Program-made: the position numbers and the translations under genes
The notes under the pieces: model-generated
Database searches by the model: none
The model's input: the letters and a program-made list of their open reading frames with translations, nothing else
What the model was told of the DNA's origin: nothing
NCBI RefSeq assembly: GCF_000760595.1
Contig: NZ_BBNM01000004.1
Location: 186,001-250,000 of the forward strand
Origin: Acinetobacter soli
GTDB lineage: Bacteria; Pseudomonadota; Gammaproteobacteria; Pseudomonadales; Moraxellaceae
DNA length: 64,000 nt
Direction: 5' to 3'
Part shown: positions 9,923-19,874 of the stretch, one piece after another
Position numbering within the stretch: position 1 is the first letter of the stretch
Layout of the letters: each line of letters starts with the position of its first letter

Positions 9923-10890
9923 TCATTCACTTCTCTTGGTTTTCCATAATGAATACATGATACCGATAAATAAAATGGCAAAGGTAATGGAAAGTGATAG
10001 TGCTGGAGGAATTTTAGCAATATCCAGGCCAACTGCGATAAAGATCTTTGAACCAATAAAAACCAGTAATACAGCTAAAGCGTATTTCAAATAGTGGAAG
10101 CGATCTACCATAGCCGACAAAGCAAAGTACAGCGCTCTTAAGCCTAATATGGCAAAGATATTAGACGTATACACAATAAAAGGATCAGTGGTGATCGCAA
10201 AAATTGCAGGTACACTATCAATTGCAAAAATCAAATCTACAAACTCGATCATGATTAAGGCCAAAAATAGTGGAGTCATGAACCATGCTAATTTATTTGT
10301 TTTTGGATCGGTTTGTTTAACCCAAAACTTTTCTGCATGAAGTTGATCTGTCACTCTAAAGCGCTTTTTGATAAAGTTTAAGATCGGTGAATTTCCAACT
10401 TCATACTGTTTATCGACACTCAGCCACATTTTTATTCCGGTCAAAATGAGAAAGCCAGCAAAGATATAAAGTACACAAGAAAACTGGCTCACTAAGGTTG
10501 CGCCTAAGCCAATCATTATGGCTCTGAGAATGATAACGCCGATGATTCCCCAAAATAAAACCCGGTGCTGATAAATTCTAGGGATAGAGAAATAGGTAAA
10601 GATCATGGCAATGACAAATATGTTATCTATCGCCAGTGATTTCTCAATAACAAAGCCAGTAACGTAGTTGAGTCCTGCCGTGGGACCGATATACCACCAG
10701 ACCCATGCACCAAACAACAAACCTAGAGTGATATAAAATGCTGAAAGACCAAACTTTCTTTCACACCAATCTCTCTAACATTACGGTGTAACACCCCTAG
10801 GTCTAGAACAAGTAAGACAAGAACGATGACAATGAAAAATAACCACATCCACACCGGTTTATCTAAAAATTCTGAAAACAGAATATCCAT
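9923..10890 (-). pseudogene. TerC/Alx-family membrane protein, frameshifted
   Basis: The sequence reads as a TerC-family integral membrane protein (Alx/YgjT-like, linked to tellurite resistance or manganese export) of about 322 residues if one base is restored. The N-terminal part begins at the ATG at 10890 (MDILFSEFLDKPVWMWLF) and is in frame through VKESL. The remainder (SAFYITLGLLFGAW onwards, with KSLAIDNIFVIAMIF and VDLIFAIDSVPAIFAI, the family's acidic motifs) is in another frame. The break is at a short G run on the minus strand near 10749, where GGG to GG would explain it. This is either a real one-base deletion or a sequencing error. Two further homopolymer breaks occur in gltS nearby. 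Confidence 0.8.
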
Positions 10891-11124
10891 TTATTTTCTC
10901 TACTTATGTTTGTATTTATTCAGAATAATATGCTGAAATTGCTCATTATTTGTCAAGCCTAATATTGTATTTAGCCTCTTCGGGTAAACTCAATCCTAGC
11001 GATATGAGTAAATACTTGCAGATCTACTTTTTATTTGTAATGATTATTGGTGGGTGTCTAGCAATGCTAAGGCAGGTAATTGTTGCAGTCGGGCCGCTGC
11101 AATGCCTACATAGAGCACGCCCAC
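10891..11124. other. Spacer with strong three-tier hairpin (11050-11124)
   Basis: The region upstream of terC contains a long imperfect palindrome. The outer stem is GTGGGTGT (11050-11057) with GCACGCCCAC (11115-11124). The middle stem is AGGCA (11070-11074) with TGCCT (11103-11107). The inner stem is TTGCAG (11083-11088) with CTGCAA (11097-11102), capped by a GC-rich loop. It is markedly GC-rich against AT-rich surroundings. It ends exactly at a possible ATG (11125). The conserved core of the yybP-ykoY manganese riboswitch was not found. Confidence 0.6.
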
Positions 11125-11328
11125 ATGTTTAATCTAAATTTATTCAATAAAATTTCTACGAATGTCCTGATCTTAAAAAGTGACCTTCAACTTGATACTG
11201 AATTAGAGCTAATAAGTAAATATAAGACGTCTATTTCTGATGACTATAGGCAAGCTATTGTTCTGATCCTTAAGGAACGTGGCTATTCCAGATTAGAAAT
11301 TGGACTACTCCTAAAAGATAAAATTTAA
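11125..11328 (+). CDS. Small hypothetical protein
   Basis: A 67-residue reading frame starts at the ATG directly after the 11050-11124 hairpin. It is rich in charged residues and predicted helical, with a C-terminal YSRLEIGLLLKDKI. It has no signal peptide, no recognisable domain and only a weak ribosome binding site. An upstream in-frame start at 11080 would lie inside the hairpin. I do not recognise it; it may be a remnant or not coding. Confidence 0.3.
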   Translation: MFNLNLFNKISTNVLILKSDLQLDTELELISKYKTSISDDYRQAIVLILKERGYSRLEIGLLLKDKI

Positions 11329-11537
11329 GACATCACATTTATCTGAACTCCTCAAAGCATAAAGCTTTTTCTTTATGTCTGGTCTAGCTGAAGCTTTGAA
11401 TCTGATCAAAACTAATTATCTCATTGATTTTACTGTATTACATTTATTGTATTTTTGCATTTACCTAATCTTTAGACTATATAACCGAATATCATAATAA
11501 TGAAATTAACAGAATCCAAATAATATGGACGGTAGAA

Positions 11538-12777
11538 ATGGAAATAACATTTAATGCATTTTATACCCTTATATCAGCTGTAATCGTTCTCTTATTAGGG
11601 CGATTTCTAGTCAACAAAATCAAGTTCTTAAATCGTTATAACATTCCTGAACCTGTAGCGGGTGGTCTGGTTGCCGCTATTATATCTATGTTTTTGCATA
11701 ATATTTGGGGGCTAAGCATCACGATAAGTAATGAATTACAAACAAGTTTTATGCTCATTTTCTTCGCATCAATTGGTTTGAGCGCAAACTTTTCGAAATT
11801 GCGTGAAGGTGGAATGGGTTTAGTGGTTTTCTTAGTGTGTGTTGCTTCTTTTATCATTCTACAAGATTTTGTGGGAATAGGTTTAGCTACATTATTAGGA
11901 ATTGATCCCCTTATAGGTTTGATTGCTGGTTCAATTACATTAACTGGTGGCCATGGTACTGCAGGTGCATGGGGAGAAATCTTAGAAGTTGAACATGGTA
12001 TTCAAGGTGCATTAGCTTTAGGTATGGCCAGTGCAACCTTTGGTTTGATTATTGGAGGAATCATCGGCGGTCCATTAGCTAAGATATTGATTAACCGCTA
12101 TCAATTGGCACAACCAAGTACCGGTGAGCAAATCACACAACGTGATACAACACCACGATCTGAATCAAGTCCAATTAAATTTACTCAATTTGAATATCCT
12201 CATCAAGTACGCTTAATTACTGCCGATAATGCCATTACCACACTGGGGATGTTTGCAGCTTGTCTAGCATTTGCAGATTTTATGACTGGATTTAGTAAAG
12301 GTTCTTGGTTTGAACTTCCCACATTTGTCTGGACATTGGCAGGTGGCGTGATTCTTAGAAATGCTCTAGAAGGCGTTTTAAGGTCAGAATTTTTGATCGT
12401 GCAGTAGATGTATTTGGTAATGCCTCATTGTCGTTATATTTAGCAATGGCGCTATTATCACTGCAATTATGGCAATGAACTGATTTAGCTGGCTCACTGG
12501 TTGTGATCTTGGGTGCGCAAACATTAACGATTCCACTGTATGCAGCCTTTGTAACATTCCGAGTTATGGGAAAAAATTACGATGCTGCGGTGCTGTCAGC
12601 AGGTCATTGTGGTTTAGCAATGGGTGCAACACCAACTTCCGTTGCTAATATGCAAGCAATTACCAATATGTATGGTCCGTCGCATAAAGCCTTTTTGATT
12701 GTTCCACTCTGCGACGCATTTTTGTGGACCTTATCAATGCAACAGTCATTCAGTTAATCTTGAAGTTTATTGGTTAA
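11538..12777 (+). pseudogene. gltS: Sodium/glutamate symporter GltS, broken
   Basis: The frame from 11538 encodes the first 285 or so residues of a GltS-family sodium/glutamate symporter, including IPEPVAGGLVAA and GGHGTAGAWGE. At about 12390 one base is lost in the AATTTTTG run, after which GltS continues in the next frame (FDRAVDVFGNASLSLYLAMA). That frame meets an in-frame TGA at 12478-12480, where the family has a leucine (LWQ-stop-TDLAG). It then resumes with KNYDAAVLSAGHCG and MYGPSHKAFLIVPLC. A second T-run deletion near 12719 shifts the last 18 or so residues before the natural TAA at 12775-12777. Three separate lesions make a pseudogene likely, although two are homopolymer-type. Confidence 0.85.
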
Positions 12778-13052
12778 AGTGAACTTGATCAGAGCATATC
12801 TGATCAAGTTTTTGATCTAAGTTATCTAATTCTATCTTATACATTAGACGTTTTTCATAGATCATTCTTTACTTATATCCAAGTTATAGGTCTTAGCGAT
12901 TCAATTAAATCTCAAATTCAGTGCTTTTATTTCTATTTCATTAACGTTCATCAAGAACGCTTAAAAGTTGTTAGATGGCCATTAAAACTAATAAAAATAT
13001 CCGCTATCCGATTAGACATTTTTATAAAATCACTATACTTTAAAAAACATTC

Positions 13053-13814
13053 ATGACCTTAATTTTAGTACGCTTCGTTATTCCCTTGAACACATCCTAT
13101 CATTCCTGTGATTTATCCAATAAAACCATTCTTGTAGTCGAAGATGACTTTGACATTGGTGATATTCTTGAAAGATATTTAAAAAAAGAAAATATGCATG
13201 TAATCCGTGCTATACAAGGTCAACAGGCACTAGAATTATTAAAAGTCCATGCTATTGATCTCGTGATCTTAGATATTAAACTGCCAAAAAAAAATGGTTG
13301 GGAAGTATTAACCGTTTTAAGACAGTACAGCAATATTCCTGTGATTATGCTCACCGCTATGGACGATTTCGATAATAAAATCATGGCATTAAAAATGGGT
13401 GCCGATGACTTTGTGGTGAAACCCTTTAATCCGAATGAAGTGATTGCTCGAGTAGAAGCCGTATTACGGCGCAGTACCTTACAGCAGCAACAAAAGAAAT
13501 ATCTGAACTATAAATCCATTGAAATTGATCTTGAACAACATTTGGCGTATGTCCTTCAACATGATCAAAAGCAAATGCTGAATCTCACGCTGACTGAATT
13601 TAATATTCTAAAGTTGATGTTGCAAAGTCCGAATAAGGTATTTACCCGGACTGAATTAATTGAGAAGTGCATGCCCGAAAAAACGACACTTGATCGTACC
13701 GTAGACAGCCATATCAGTAACTTACGGAAAAAGCTTGAACAAAAACGCGCTTTGGGATATTTCATCAATTTACGTGGTGTAGGCTACCGATTAGATCAAA
13801 ATCATGAGAACTAA
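13053..13814 (+). CDS. adeR: AdeR-like OmpR-family response regulator
   Basis: The 253-residue protein has a receiver domain (TILVVEDDFDIGDI, with the phospho-acceptor Asp in LVILDIKLP) and a C-terminal winged-helix effector (TRTELIEKC, then DRTVDSHISNLRKKLE). It resembles AdeR of Acinetobacter baumannii, including the GADDFVVKPFNPNEVIARV stretch. The start is uncertain: ATG at 13053 lacks a clear ribosome binding site. An in-frame TTG at 13086 would give an N-terminus of the length I recall for AdeR. It overlaps adeS by 11 bp. It is placed to control adeAB, but from the far (3') side of that operon. Confidence 0.82.
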   Translation: MTLILVRFVIPLNTSYHSCDLSNKTILVVEDDFDIGDILERYLKKENMHVIRAIQGQQALELLKVHAIDLVILDIKLPKKNGWEVLTVLRQYSNIPVIMLTAMDDFDNKIMALKMGADDFVVKPFNPNEVIARVEAVLRRSTLQQQQKKYLNYKSIEIDLEQHLAYVLQHDQKQMLNLTLTEFNILKLMLQSPNKVFTRTELIEKCMPEKTTLDRTVDSHISNLRKKLEQKRALGYFINLRGVGYRLDQNHEN

Positions 13815-14895
13815 ACTGAATAAAAATTCGATTGGTATTAGCGCTCAACTACTGATTATGATGAGCGTACTGAATCTGGGAATAACTATTTTCTCTTTTG
13901 GTTTAGGTTATTTGGTTTATGGCTGGGCAACAGAAAAAGGTTTACTCGATCTCAAGAACGCTTGCCCTGATAATTTTTCTTTTACTTCAGTAGACTATCT
14001 GTGGACTTTTTTGGTCGTGTTGACGGGCTTTTTGCTATCCACTTTTTTAGCTTTCAGATACGCTAAACGTTACACTCAGCCCATCAATGCACTGGCCAAT
14101 GTCGTAAAACAAATCCAGCAAGGAAATCTTTCATTAAGAATTGAACAGCAACAAGCACACATTCCACATGAACTTATGTCATTAATCCAGAATTTTAATG
14201 CCATGGCCAATCAGCTCGAGATCTCAGTCAAAAACTCTACTCTTTGGAATGCGGCAATTGCACATGAACTTCGCACCCCGATCACTATTTTACAGGGTCG
14301 ATTACAAGGAATAGTCGATGGTGTTTTTGAAGCAGATCAGCAGTTACATCAAAGCTTGCTCAGTCAAGTAGAAGGATTATCTTACTTGGTTGAAGATTTA
14401 CGTACGCTGACTTTGGTTGAAAACCAACAATTTCGTTTAGATATCCAAGAAACAAACCTTCAGAACAGTATTTTTAAGTGCTTTCAAATGTTTCAAGATC
14501 GCTTTGAACACAAAGGATTGCATGTAGTTTTTAATTTGACCCATGAAACAGCGCGATGTGATGTAACACGTATGGAACAGGTGTTGATTGCCTTATTTTC
14601 TAATGCTTCACGTTATGCGGACGCTGGCAAACTTTCCATTACAACCAAAACAACCCAAGACCATTGGATTTTGATGCTTGAAGATCAAGGCCCAGGTATC
14701 GATGAGCAGCACCTCGAACACTTATTCAAACCCTTCTATCGTTTAGAAGAATCTCGATCACGCTCGGAAGGTGGAACTGGTCTGGGGCTTGCAGTGATTT
14801 ACGCCATTATTGAGGCACATCAAGGACAAATCACCTATACGACATCAACAGATTTAGGTGGTAGCTGTTTTACCATTCTCTTGAAAAAGTCATAG
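13804..14895 (+). CDS. adeS: AdeS-like sensor histidine kinase
   Basis: The 363-residue inner-membrane kinase has two N-terminal transmembrane segments (about residues 13-40 and 62-84) and a HAMP-like linker. The H-box is AIAHELRTPI (His154), the N-box LIALFSNASRYA, and the G-boxes EDQGPGID and GGTGLGLAVIYAI. The periplasmic loop is short, as in AdeS. Its coding sequence begins inside the end of adeR, indicating translational coupling. A 7-bp stem, TAGAGTT/AACTCTA, follows the stop codon. Confidence 0.85.
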   Translation: MRTKLNKNSIGISAQLLIMMSVLNLGITIFSFGLGYLVYGWATEKGLLDLKNACPDNFSFTSVDYLWTFLVVLTGFLLSTFLAFRYAKRYTQPINALANVVKQIQQGNLSLRIEQQQAHIPHELMSLIQNFNAMANQLEISVKNSTLWNAAIAHELRTPITILQGRLQGIVDGVFEADQQLHQSLLSQVEGLSYLVEDLRTLTLVENQQFRLDIQETNLQNSIFKCFQMFQDRFEHKGLHVVFNLTHETARCDVTRMEQVLIALFSNASRYADAGKLSITTKTTQDHWILMLEDQGPGIDEQHLEHLFKPFYRLEESRSRSEGGTGLGLAVIYAIIEAHQGQITYTTSTDLGGSCFTILLKKS

Positions 14896-14902
14896 CGCCA
14901 AA

Positions 14903-14926
14903 TAGAGTTCTCAAACTCTAGTTTTA
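14903..14926 (+). terminator. Short terminator after adeS
   Basis: The stem TAGAGTT (14903-14909) and AACTCTA (14914-14920), with loop CTCA, is followed by GTTTTAT. It overlaps the last codons of the convergent GNAT gene. Confidence 0.5.
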
Positions 14927-15456
14927 TCTAACCACTCTTTTTTCAATATAGCGTATTGGAGAGTATTTTCGTATTTTGGCGTTCCATCTTCATACTGAAC
15001 AAAAGAAATATATTCGACAAAACATCCTTCTTTACGCATACCTAACCGTTCACACAGTTTTTGTGAAGCATGATTATCTTCCTCGACATAAGCGTAGATT
15101 CTTCGTGCATTGAGCTGCTTGAAAAGATGATCTAAGAATGCATCAGCACTCTCATAGGCAAAGCCTTGGCCATGAAAAGCTGTATTGAAGTTCCATCCTA
15201 CAGAGTAGGTATCTGGTTCTTCATGAATAAAAAATAGCTCCCCAATGACCTGATTGGTTTGTTTTAACTGAACTGCAAGATAATCTTTACTCTGCTGTCT
15301 TGTTTTTATTTTTTCAATCGCTTGTTCAATCTTTAAAATTTGTTCGTCAATAAAACAATTTACTTTCGGCTGAGAAAGATAAGCTAGCAAATCACTTGCG
15401 TCTTCAATTTCAAATGCTCGCAAAATCAATCGTGATGCTTCAATTCTTACTTGCAT
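14911..15456 (-). CDS. RimJ/RimL-type GNAT N-acetyltransferase
   Basis: The product is about 181 residues from the ATG at 15456, which follows a TGAGG ribosome binding site by 8 nt; an upstream ATG at 15495 lacks one. It has the ribosomal-protein/aminoacyl GNAT pattern: RLILRAFEIEDASDL at the start, GWNFNTAFHGQGFAYE for acetyl-CoA binding near residue 95, and EEDNHASQKLCERLGMRKEG after it. The substrate is unknown. It sits between adeS and adeB. Many members acetylate small molecules or protein N-termini, and no resistance role should be assumed. Confidence 0.8.
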   Translation of the reverse strand: MQVRIEASRLILRAFEIEDASDLLAYLSQPKVNCFIDEQILKIEQAIEKIKTRQQSKDYLAVQLKQTNQVIGELFFIHEEPDTYSVGWNFNTAFHGQGFAYESADAFLDHLFKQLNARRIYAYVEEDNHASQKLCERLGMRKEGCFVEYISFVQYEDGTPKYENTLQYAILKKEWLDKTRV

Positions 15457-15542
15457 TACATCAACCTCATATGAATACTCAACAACATTATCCAATGAGA
15501 TAAAGCGGACACGCCTTATCTCATGACTATATTGGACATGAA

Positions 15543-18500
15543 CTACTTGTGAGAATGTTTTCGTTGAGAGAATTTTTCTACAATGTTCATCACGAAAATA
15601 AAGAACACAGGAACAAAAAAGACTGCCAGAATGGTGGCGCTGATCATACCGCCAAACACGCCTGTACCAATGGCTTTTTGCGTTTCCGAACTAGCACCTG
15701 TTGCGATTACCAAGGGAATTACACCACAGGTAAATGCAAGAGATGTCATTAAAATAGGACGTAATCTTAGTTTTGCTGCGGCGACGGTTGCCTCAACCAA
15801 GCTCATACCCTCTTGTCTTAATGTTTTGGCAAACTCAACAATCAAAATCGCATTTTTTGCAGATAGACCAATAATGGTTATCAAACCCACTTTGAAGAAA
15901 ATGTCATTGGGCATGCCTCGTACCATCACCGCGATAAACGCCCCGACCATGCCAAGAGGAACCACCAACATCACCGATAAAGGAATTGACCAGCTTTCGT
16001 ACAGTGCAGCCAAGACCAAAAACACCACCAGCATCGATAAGATCAATAAGAATGTGGTCTGTGCTTCAGACTGTCTTTCTTCGAGAGAAATTCCCGTCCA
16101 CTCATAACCGACACCTTTAGGCAGTTGCGTAATGAGACGTTCCATTTCAAGCATCGCTTGCCCAGAAGAAAATCCTGTTGCGGGACTCCCCGTAATACTT
16201 AAAGACGGTCGACCATTGTAACGGTTGAACTGCTGAGGGGCATGCTGCCAGACTGGTGTGATCACTTCAGCCATCGATACCAATTTACCACTCTGGCTAT
16301 TCACTTTAATTTTACCAATATCTTCAATACTCATTCTAGATTTGGCATCTAGCTGTACAATCACTTGCTGCATACGATCCTGATTGGGGAAGTCATTGAT
16401 ATACATAGACCCCATAGAAGTCGAAATAATATCCGTGACATCGCTAAAGTTGACACCTAATGCCTGTAATTTTTCACGATCAATTTTTAGTTGTACCGTA
16501 CTCCCCTCCGGTAGACCTTCAGCATATACGCCAGTAAGTTTTTTATTTTGCGTAGCAAGTGTAATGAGCTGATTTTGTGCTTTGATCAAAGCATCCATAC
16601 CAATGTTGCCTTTATCTAGTAAACGCAAAGTAAAACCAGACGATGTTCCTAACTCATCGATCGCAGGAGGTAAAACAGACATTGTTTGCCCTTCTGAGCT
16701 ATCGGTCATGGCCATATTGGCATTATTCACAACTTTCTGTGCAGTGATCGTTCGCTCTTTAAAATCGGTCAGATTGGTAAAAAACATGGCAGTATTTTGA
16801 CCTGAACCGCTAAATCCAAATCCTAAAATCGCCATATTATCTTTAATGCCTTTTTCATGATTAAGAAATTGCTGAAATTCATTAACCACTTTAAGAGTGC
16901 GCTGCTGAGTGGCATCTGCCGGCAACTGAATGGAAGTCATAAACCAGCCTTGATCTTCCTCTGGCATAAATGCCGTTGGCACCATTTTAAAACTGAAGAT
17001 CAGTACAGCCACAATGCCAACAAAAATGAACATCGCAGGTAAAAGGTGCCGGGTGACTCGAAACAGTACTTTTTCGTATTGATTATTCAGTTTTTCGAAA
17101 TTTCGATCAAACCAGCCAAAAAATCCTTTTTTCTCTTGATGTGCATGAATAGGTTTTAATAGCGTTGCACATAAGGCAGGCGTTAATGTCAGCGCCAGGA
17201 ATGCTGAAAACAGAATAGAAACCGACATAGTCATGGTAAATTGACGATAAATAATTCCCACAGAGCCTGCAGCAAATGCCATCGGTAAAAATACCGCAGC
17301 CAAGACTAAGGTAATCCCGATTATGGGATTGGTAATTTCGGTCATGGCTTTTGAGGTCGCTTCTACAGGAGATAAGTGTTCTGTTGCCATAATCCGTTCA
17401 ACATTCTCGATCACCACAATCGCGTCATCCACAATAATTCCGATGGCGAGCACCATGCCAAACATAGTCAGCACATTAATTGAAAACCCTGCGATCAGCA
17501 TGACTGAAAAGGTTCCCAGTAAGGCAATTGGTGCAACAATCGCAGGAATGAGGGTATAGCGAATATTGTGAAGGAATAAAAACATCACGATAAAGACAAG
17601 AACCATTGCTTCTAGCAAAGTGGTAATTACTTTTTCAATCGATACTTTTACAAACGGAGCTGTATCGTATGGAATAGAAAATTTCATACCTTGTGGCAAA
17701 GAAGCACTGAGCTGATCGAGTTTTTCTTGAACCCCTTGAGCGGTTTTCACTGCATTGGCACCAGGGCTCATTTGAATAGCAATAGCTGTAGAAGGTTTAC
17801 CATTTTCCAGAATGGCAAAATTATAAGACTGCGCACCAATTTCAATTCGAGCAACATCCGATAATTTTACATTCGCCCCATTTTTATTTGATTTGAGGCT
17901 AATATTTTTGAATTGTTCGATATTTTCCAGCTGACCTAAGGCGGTTAATGGAATGGTAATTTGCTGATCTTTTGATGCAGGCAAATCTCCGATTCGACCG
18001 GGAGAAATCGGAATGTTCTGATTTTGAATGGCTGTATTGACATCTTTAATACTAAGTCCATATGCAACCAAGCGATCAGGGTCGACCCAGATACGCATCG
18101 CCTTTTCTGCACCAAAATTTTGAACCTTACCTACGCCATTGACCCGTTTAAGCTCCTCAATCACAAAGCGAGCCATGTAATCACTCAGATCAACTTCAGA
18201 GTAACGATTATCTGAAGAATTAAGTCCCACAATCATCAAAAAACCAGATGATGCAGCATCAACCATCAAACCTTGCTGCCTTACCGACTGTGGCAGCCTT
18301 GATTCAATTGCTTTGATTTTGTTTTGTACATCGACTTGAGCAAGTTCAACATCTGTACCAGGCTTAAAGGTGGCCGTGATGGTTGCACTTCCTGAATTAT
18401 CCGATGTTGAACTGTAATATAGTAAGTTTTTAACCCCTGACATCTCGCGCTCAATCAATGTGACTACACTGTCATTGAGTGTTTTAGGCGTCGCCCCAGG

Positions 18501-18647
18501 ATAGGTTGCGGTGATACTGATTTGCGGCGGTGCTACACTTGGAAAACGGGCAATGGGTAATTTAGGAATACTCAATACCCCAAATAAAATAATAAATAGT
18601 GCAATCACCCAAGCAAAAATTGGTCTACGAATGAAAAACTGAGACAT
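15543..18647 (-). CDS. adeB: RND multidrug efflux transporter, AdeB-like
   Basis: The 1034-residue inner-membrane RND pump begins MSQFFIRRPIFAWVIALF and has two large periplasmic loops and about 12 membrane segments. The proton-relay aspartates in the GIIVDDAIVVIENVERI segment (about residues 405-420) are present. So are the signatures PTAFMPEEDQGWFM and AMVLVFIVMFLFLHN. Overall it resembles A. baumannii AdeB (about 1036 residues). It is one base downstream of adeA and they form an operon. No adeC-type outer-membrane gene follows, so it would need another channel such as AdeK or TolC. Confidence 0.9.
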   Translation of the reverse strand: MSQFFIRRPIFAWVIALFIILFGVLSIPKLPIARFPSVAPPQISITATYPGATPKTLNDSVVTLIEREMSGVKNLLYYSSTSDNSGSATITATFKPGTDVELAQVDVQNKIKAIESRLPQSVRQQGLMVDAASSGFLMIVGLNSSDNRYSEVDLSDYMARFVIEELKRVNGVGKVQNFGAEKAMRIWVDPDRLVAYGLSIKDVNTAIQNQNIPISPGRIGDLPASKDQQITIPLTALGQLENIEQFKNISLKSNKNGANVKLSDVARIEIGAQSYNFAILENGKPSTAIAIQMSPGANAVKTAQGVQEKLDQLSASLPQGMKFSIPYDTAPFVKVSIEKVITTLLEAMVLVFIVMFLFLHNIRYTLIPAIVAPIALLGTFSVMLIAGFSINVLTMFGMVLAIGIIVDDAIVVIENVERIMATEHLSPVEATSKAMTEITNPIIGITLVLAAVFLPMAFAAGSVGIIYRQFTMTMSVSILFSAFLALTLTPALCATLLKPIHAHQEKKGFFGWFDRNFEKLNNQYEKVLFRVTRHLLPAMFIFVGIVAVLIFSFKMVPTAFMPEEDQGWFMTSIQLPADATQQRTLKVVNEFQQFLNHEKGIKDNMAILGFGFSGSGQNTAMFFTNLTDFKERTITAQKVVNNANMAMTDSSEGQTMSVLPPAIDELGTSSGFTLRLLDKGNIGMDALIKAQNQLITLATQNKKLTGVYAEGLPEGSTVQLKIDREKLQALGVNFSDVTDIISTSMGSMYINDFPNQDRMQQVIVQLDAKSRMSIEDIGKIKVNSQSGKLVSMAEVITPVWQHAPQQFNRYNGRPSLSITGSPATGFSSGQAMLEMERLITQLPKGVGYEWTGISLEERQSEAQTTFLLILSMLVVFLVLAALYESWSIPLSVMLVVPLGMVGAFIAVMVRGMPNDIFFKVGLITIIGLSAKNAILIVEFAKTLRQEGMSLVEATVAAAKLRLRPILMTSLAFTCGVIPLVIATGASSETQKAIGTGVFGGMISATILAVFFVPVFFIFVMNIVEKFSQRKHSHK

Positions 18648-18648
18648 C

Positions 18649-19809
18649 TTAGTGTGCTCCTTTTTCAGAGGTAGCTACAGATGGTTGCCAGATTTTAATT
18701 TTTAATTTCTGATCCGGTTGTATACGTTCCGCACCTTCAACCACGACCTTTTCACCAGCACTCAAGCCACTGGTTACTACATAATTACTTTGATAACGCT
18801 GCCCTAACTGAACAGGTTTAACAATAGCCTGTCCCTGTGAATTGATAACCGTAACATTGGTCTTTCCACTGATATCATGTTGAATTGCTCGTTCCGGTAT
18901 CAAAATCGCGTTGTCAATTACAGCACGATTGATATTGACCCGCACATACATACCCGGTAGAAGTTCTTGCTGGCTGTTGTTGACGAGAATACGGATTGTG
19001 ACATCACCGGTATCAGGATCAACATTAGTATCTGAAAACAGTAATTTTCCCTTTGCCTGATAAGGCTTGCCCTGACTATTTAAAATAACGACTTGAGGTT
19101 GCACATCAGATACTGTTCCTTGTTGTAACGCTTCTTGTAATTTCTCATATTCACTAATAGATTGTTTCACATCGACATAAACTTGACTGATCTGTTGAAT
19201 GACAGCCATCGCTTTAGTATCTGCTTGACCAACCAATGCACCTTCCGTCACTAAAATCTGACCGATACGACCAGAAATAGGTGCTGTGACCGTAGAATAT
19301 TTTAAGTTCAATTTTTGTCTGGTTAATGCTGCTTTTAGTTGAGCAACATCGGCTTTCGCTTGATGATAAGCTGTCTCAGTATTGTTATATTCTTGCTGAC
19401 TAATGGCATGGCTTGACAATAATTGTTCATAACGGCCAAGAAGCGATTTTAAACGTATCACTTCAGCCTGAGCACGTTGTAATGTAGCTTGATTACTCTC
19501 TACATCTGCTTGCAAGATATCGGAATTAATTTTGAATAAAGACTGACCTGTTTTGACATCAGAACCTTGTGTAAATAATACCTTTTCCACAATTCCTCCG
19601 ACTTGTGGACGAATTTCGGCAATCCGATACGCTGCTACGCGTGCAGGTAGATTTTCAATAAGGTGAATTGGTTGCTGCTGTGCAGTAAAAACGCTGACAA
19701 CCGCTGGTGGCTGTTCAGTTTGAATTTCTTCAGCATTTTTTTTGCAACCCATAAGCATGGCTGCACTCATCCCCAACACACAAAGCTTAAGATGAAAGTG
19801 TTTGTTCAT
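18649..19809 (-). CDS. adeA: RND efflux periplasmic adaptor, AdeA-like lipoprotein
   Basis: The 386-residue membrane-fusion protein has a lipoprotein signal ending in the lipobox LMGC (about residue 22). A biotinyl-lipoyl hairpin (VGGIVEKVLFTQGSDVKTGQSLF) and a coiled-coil alpha hairpin (residues about 105-165) follow. Beta-barrel and membrane-proximal domains come next (LPGMYVRVNINRAVIDNAILIPERAI). It links AdeB to an outer-membrane channel. Its 5' flank is only about 90 bp from an IS5-family relic, and a direct repeat resembling the AdeR target lies 66-87 bp upstream. Confidence 0.9.
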   Translation of the reverse strand: MNKHFHLKLCVLGMSAAMLMGCKKNAEEIQTEQPPAVVSVFTAQQQPIHLIENLPARVAAYRIAEIRPQVGGIVEKVLFTQGSDVKTGQSLFKINSDILQADVESNQATLQRAQAEVIRLKSLLGRYEQLLSSHAISQQEYNNTETAYHQAKADVAQLKAALTRQKLNLKYSTVTAPISGRIGQILVTEGALVGQADTKAMAVIQQISQVYVDVKQSISEYEKLQEALQQGTVSDVQPQVVILNSQGKPYQAKGKLLFSDTNVDPDTGDVTIRILVNNSQQELLPGMYVRVNINRAVIDNAILIPERAIQHDISGKTNVTVINSQGQAIVKPVQLGQRYQSNYVVTSGLSAGEKVVVEGAERIQPDQKLKIKIWQPSVATSEKGAH

Positions 19810-19874
19810 TTTAACTACAACAAAATTAGTGACAGTTGGTATTGTTAAAACTTAGTTTCAAATTTCTGCCAATA

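Noticed and set aside
10891..11124. yybP-ykoY manganese riboswitch before the terC-like gene
   Set aside because: TerC-family genes often carry this riboswitch, but the conserved GGGGAGTAG-type core and paired loops are not present on the minus strand.
11050..11124. Integron attC site
   Set aside because: The palindrome has the right size, but its ends do not carry the RYYYAAC/GTTRRRY core sites.
10950..11132. 60-residue reading frame
   Set aside because: It lies across the hairpin, lacks a ribosome binding site and has no recognisable protein features.
16384..16572. Open frames on the strand opposite adeB and other large genes
   Set aside because: They are shadows of strongly supported genes, without start signals or protein-like composition.
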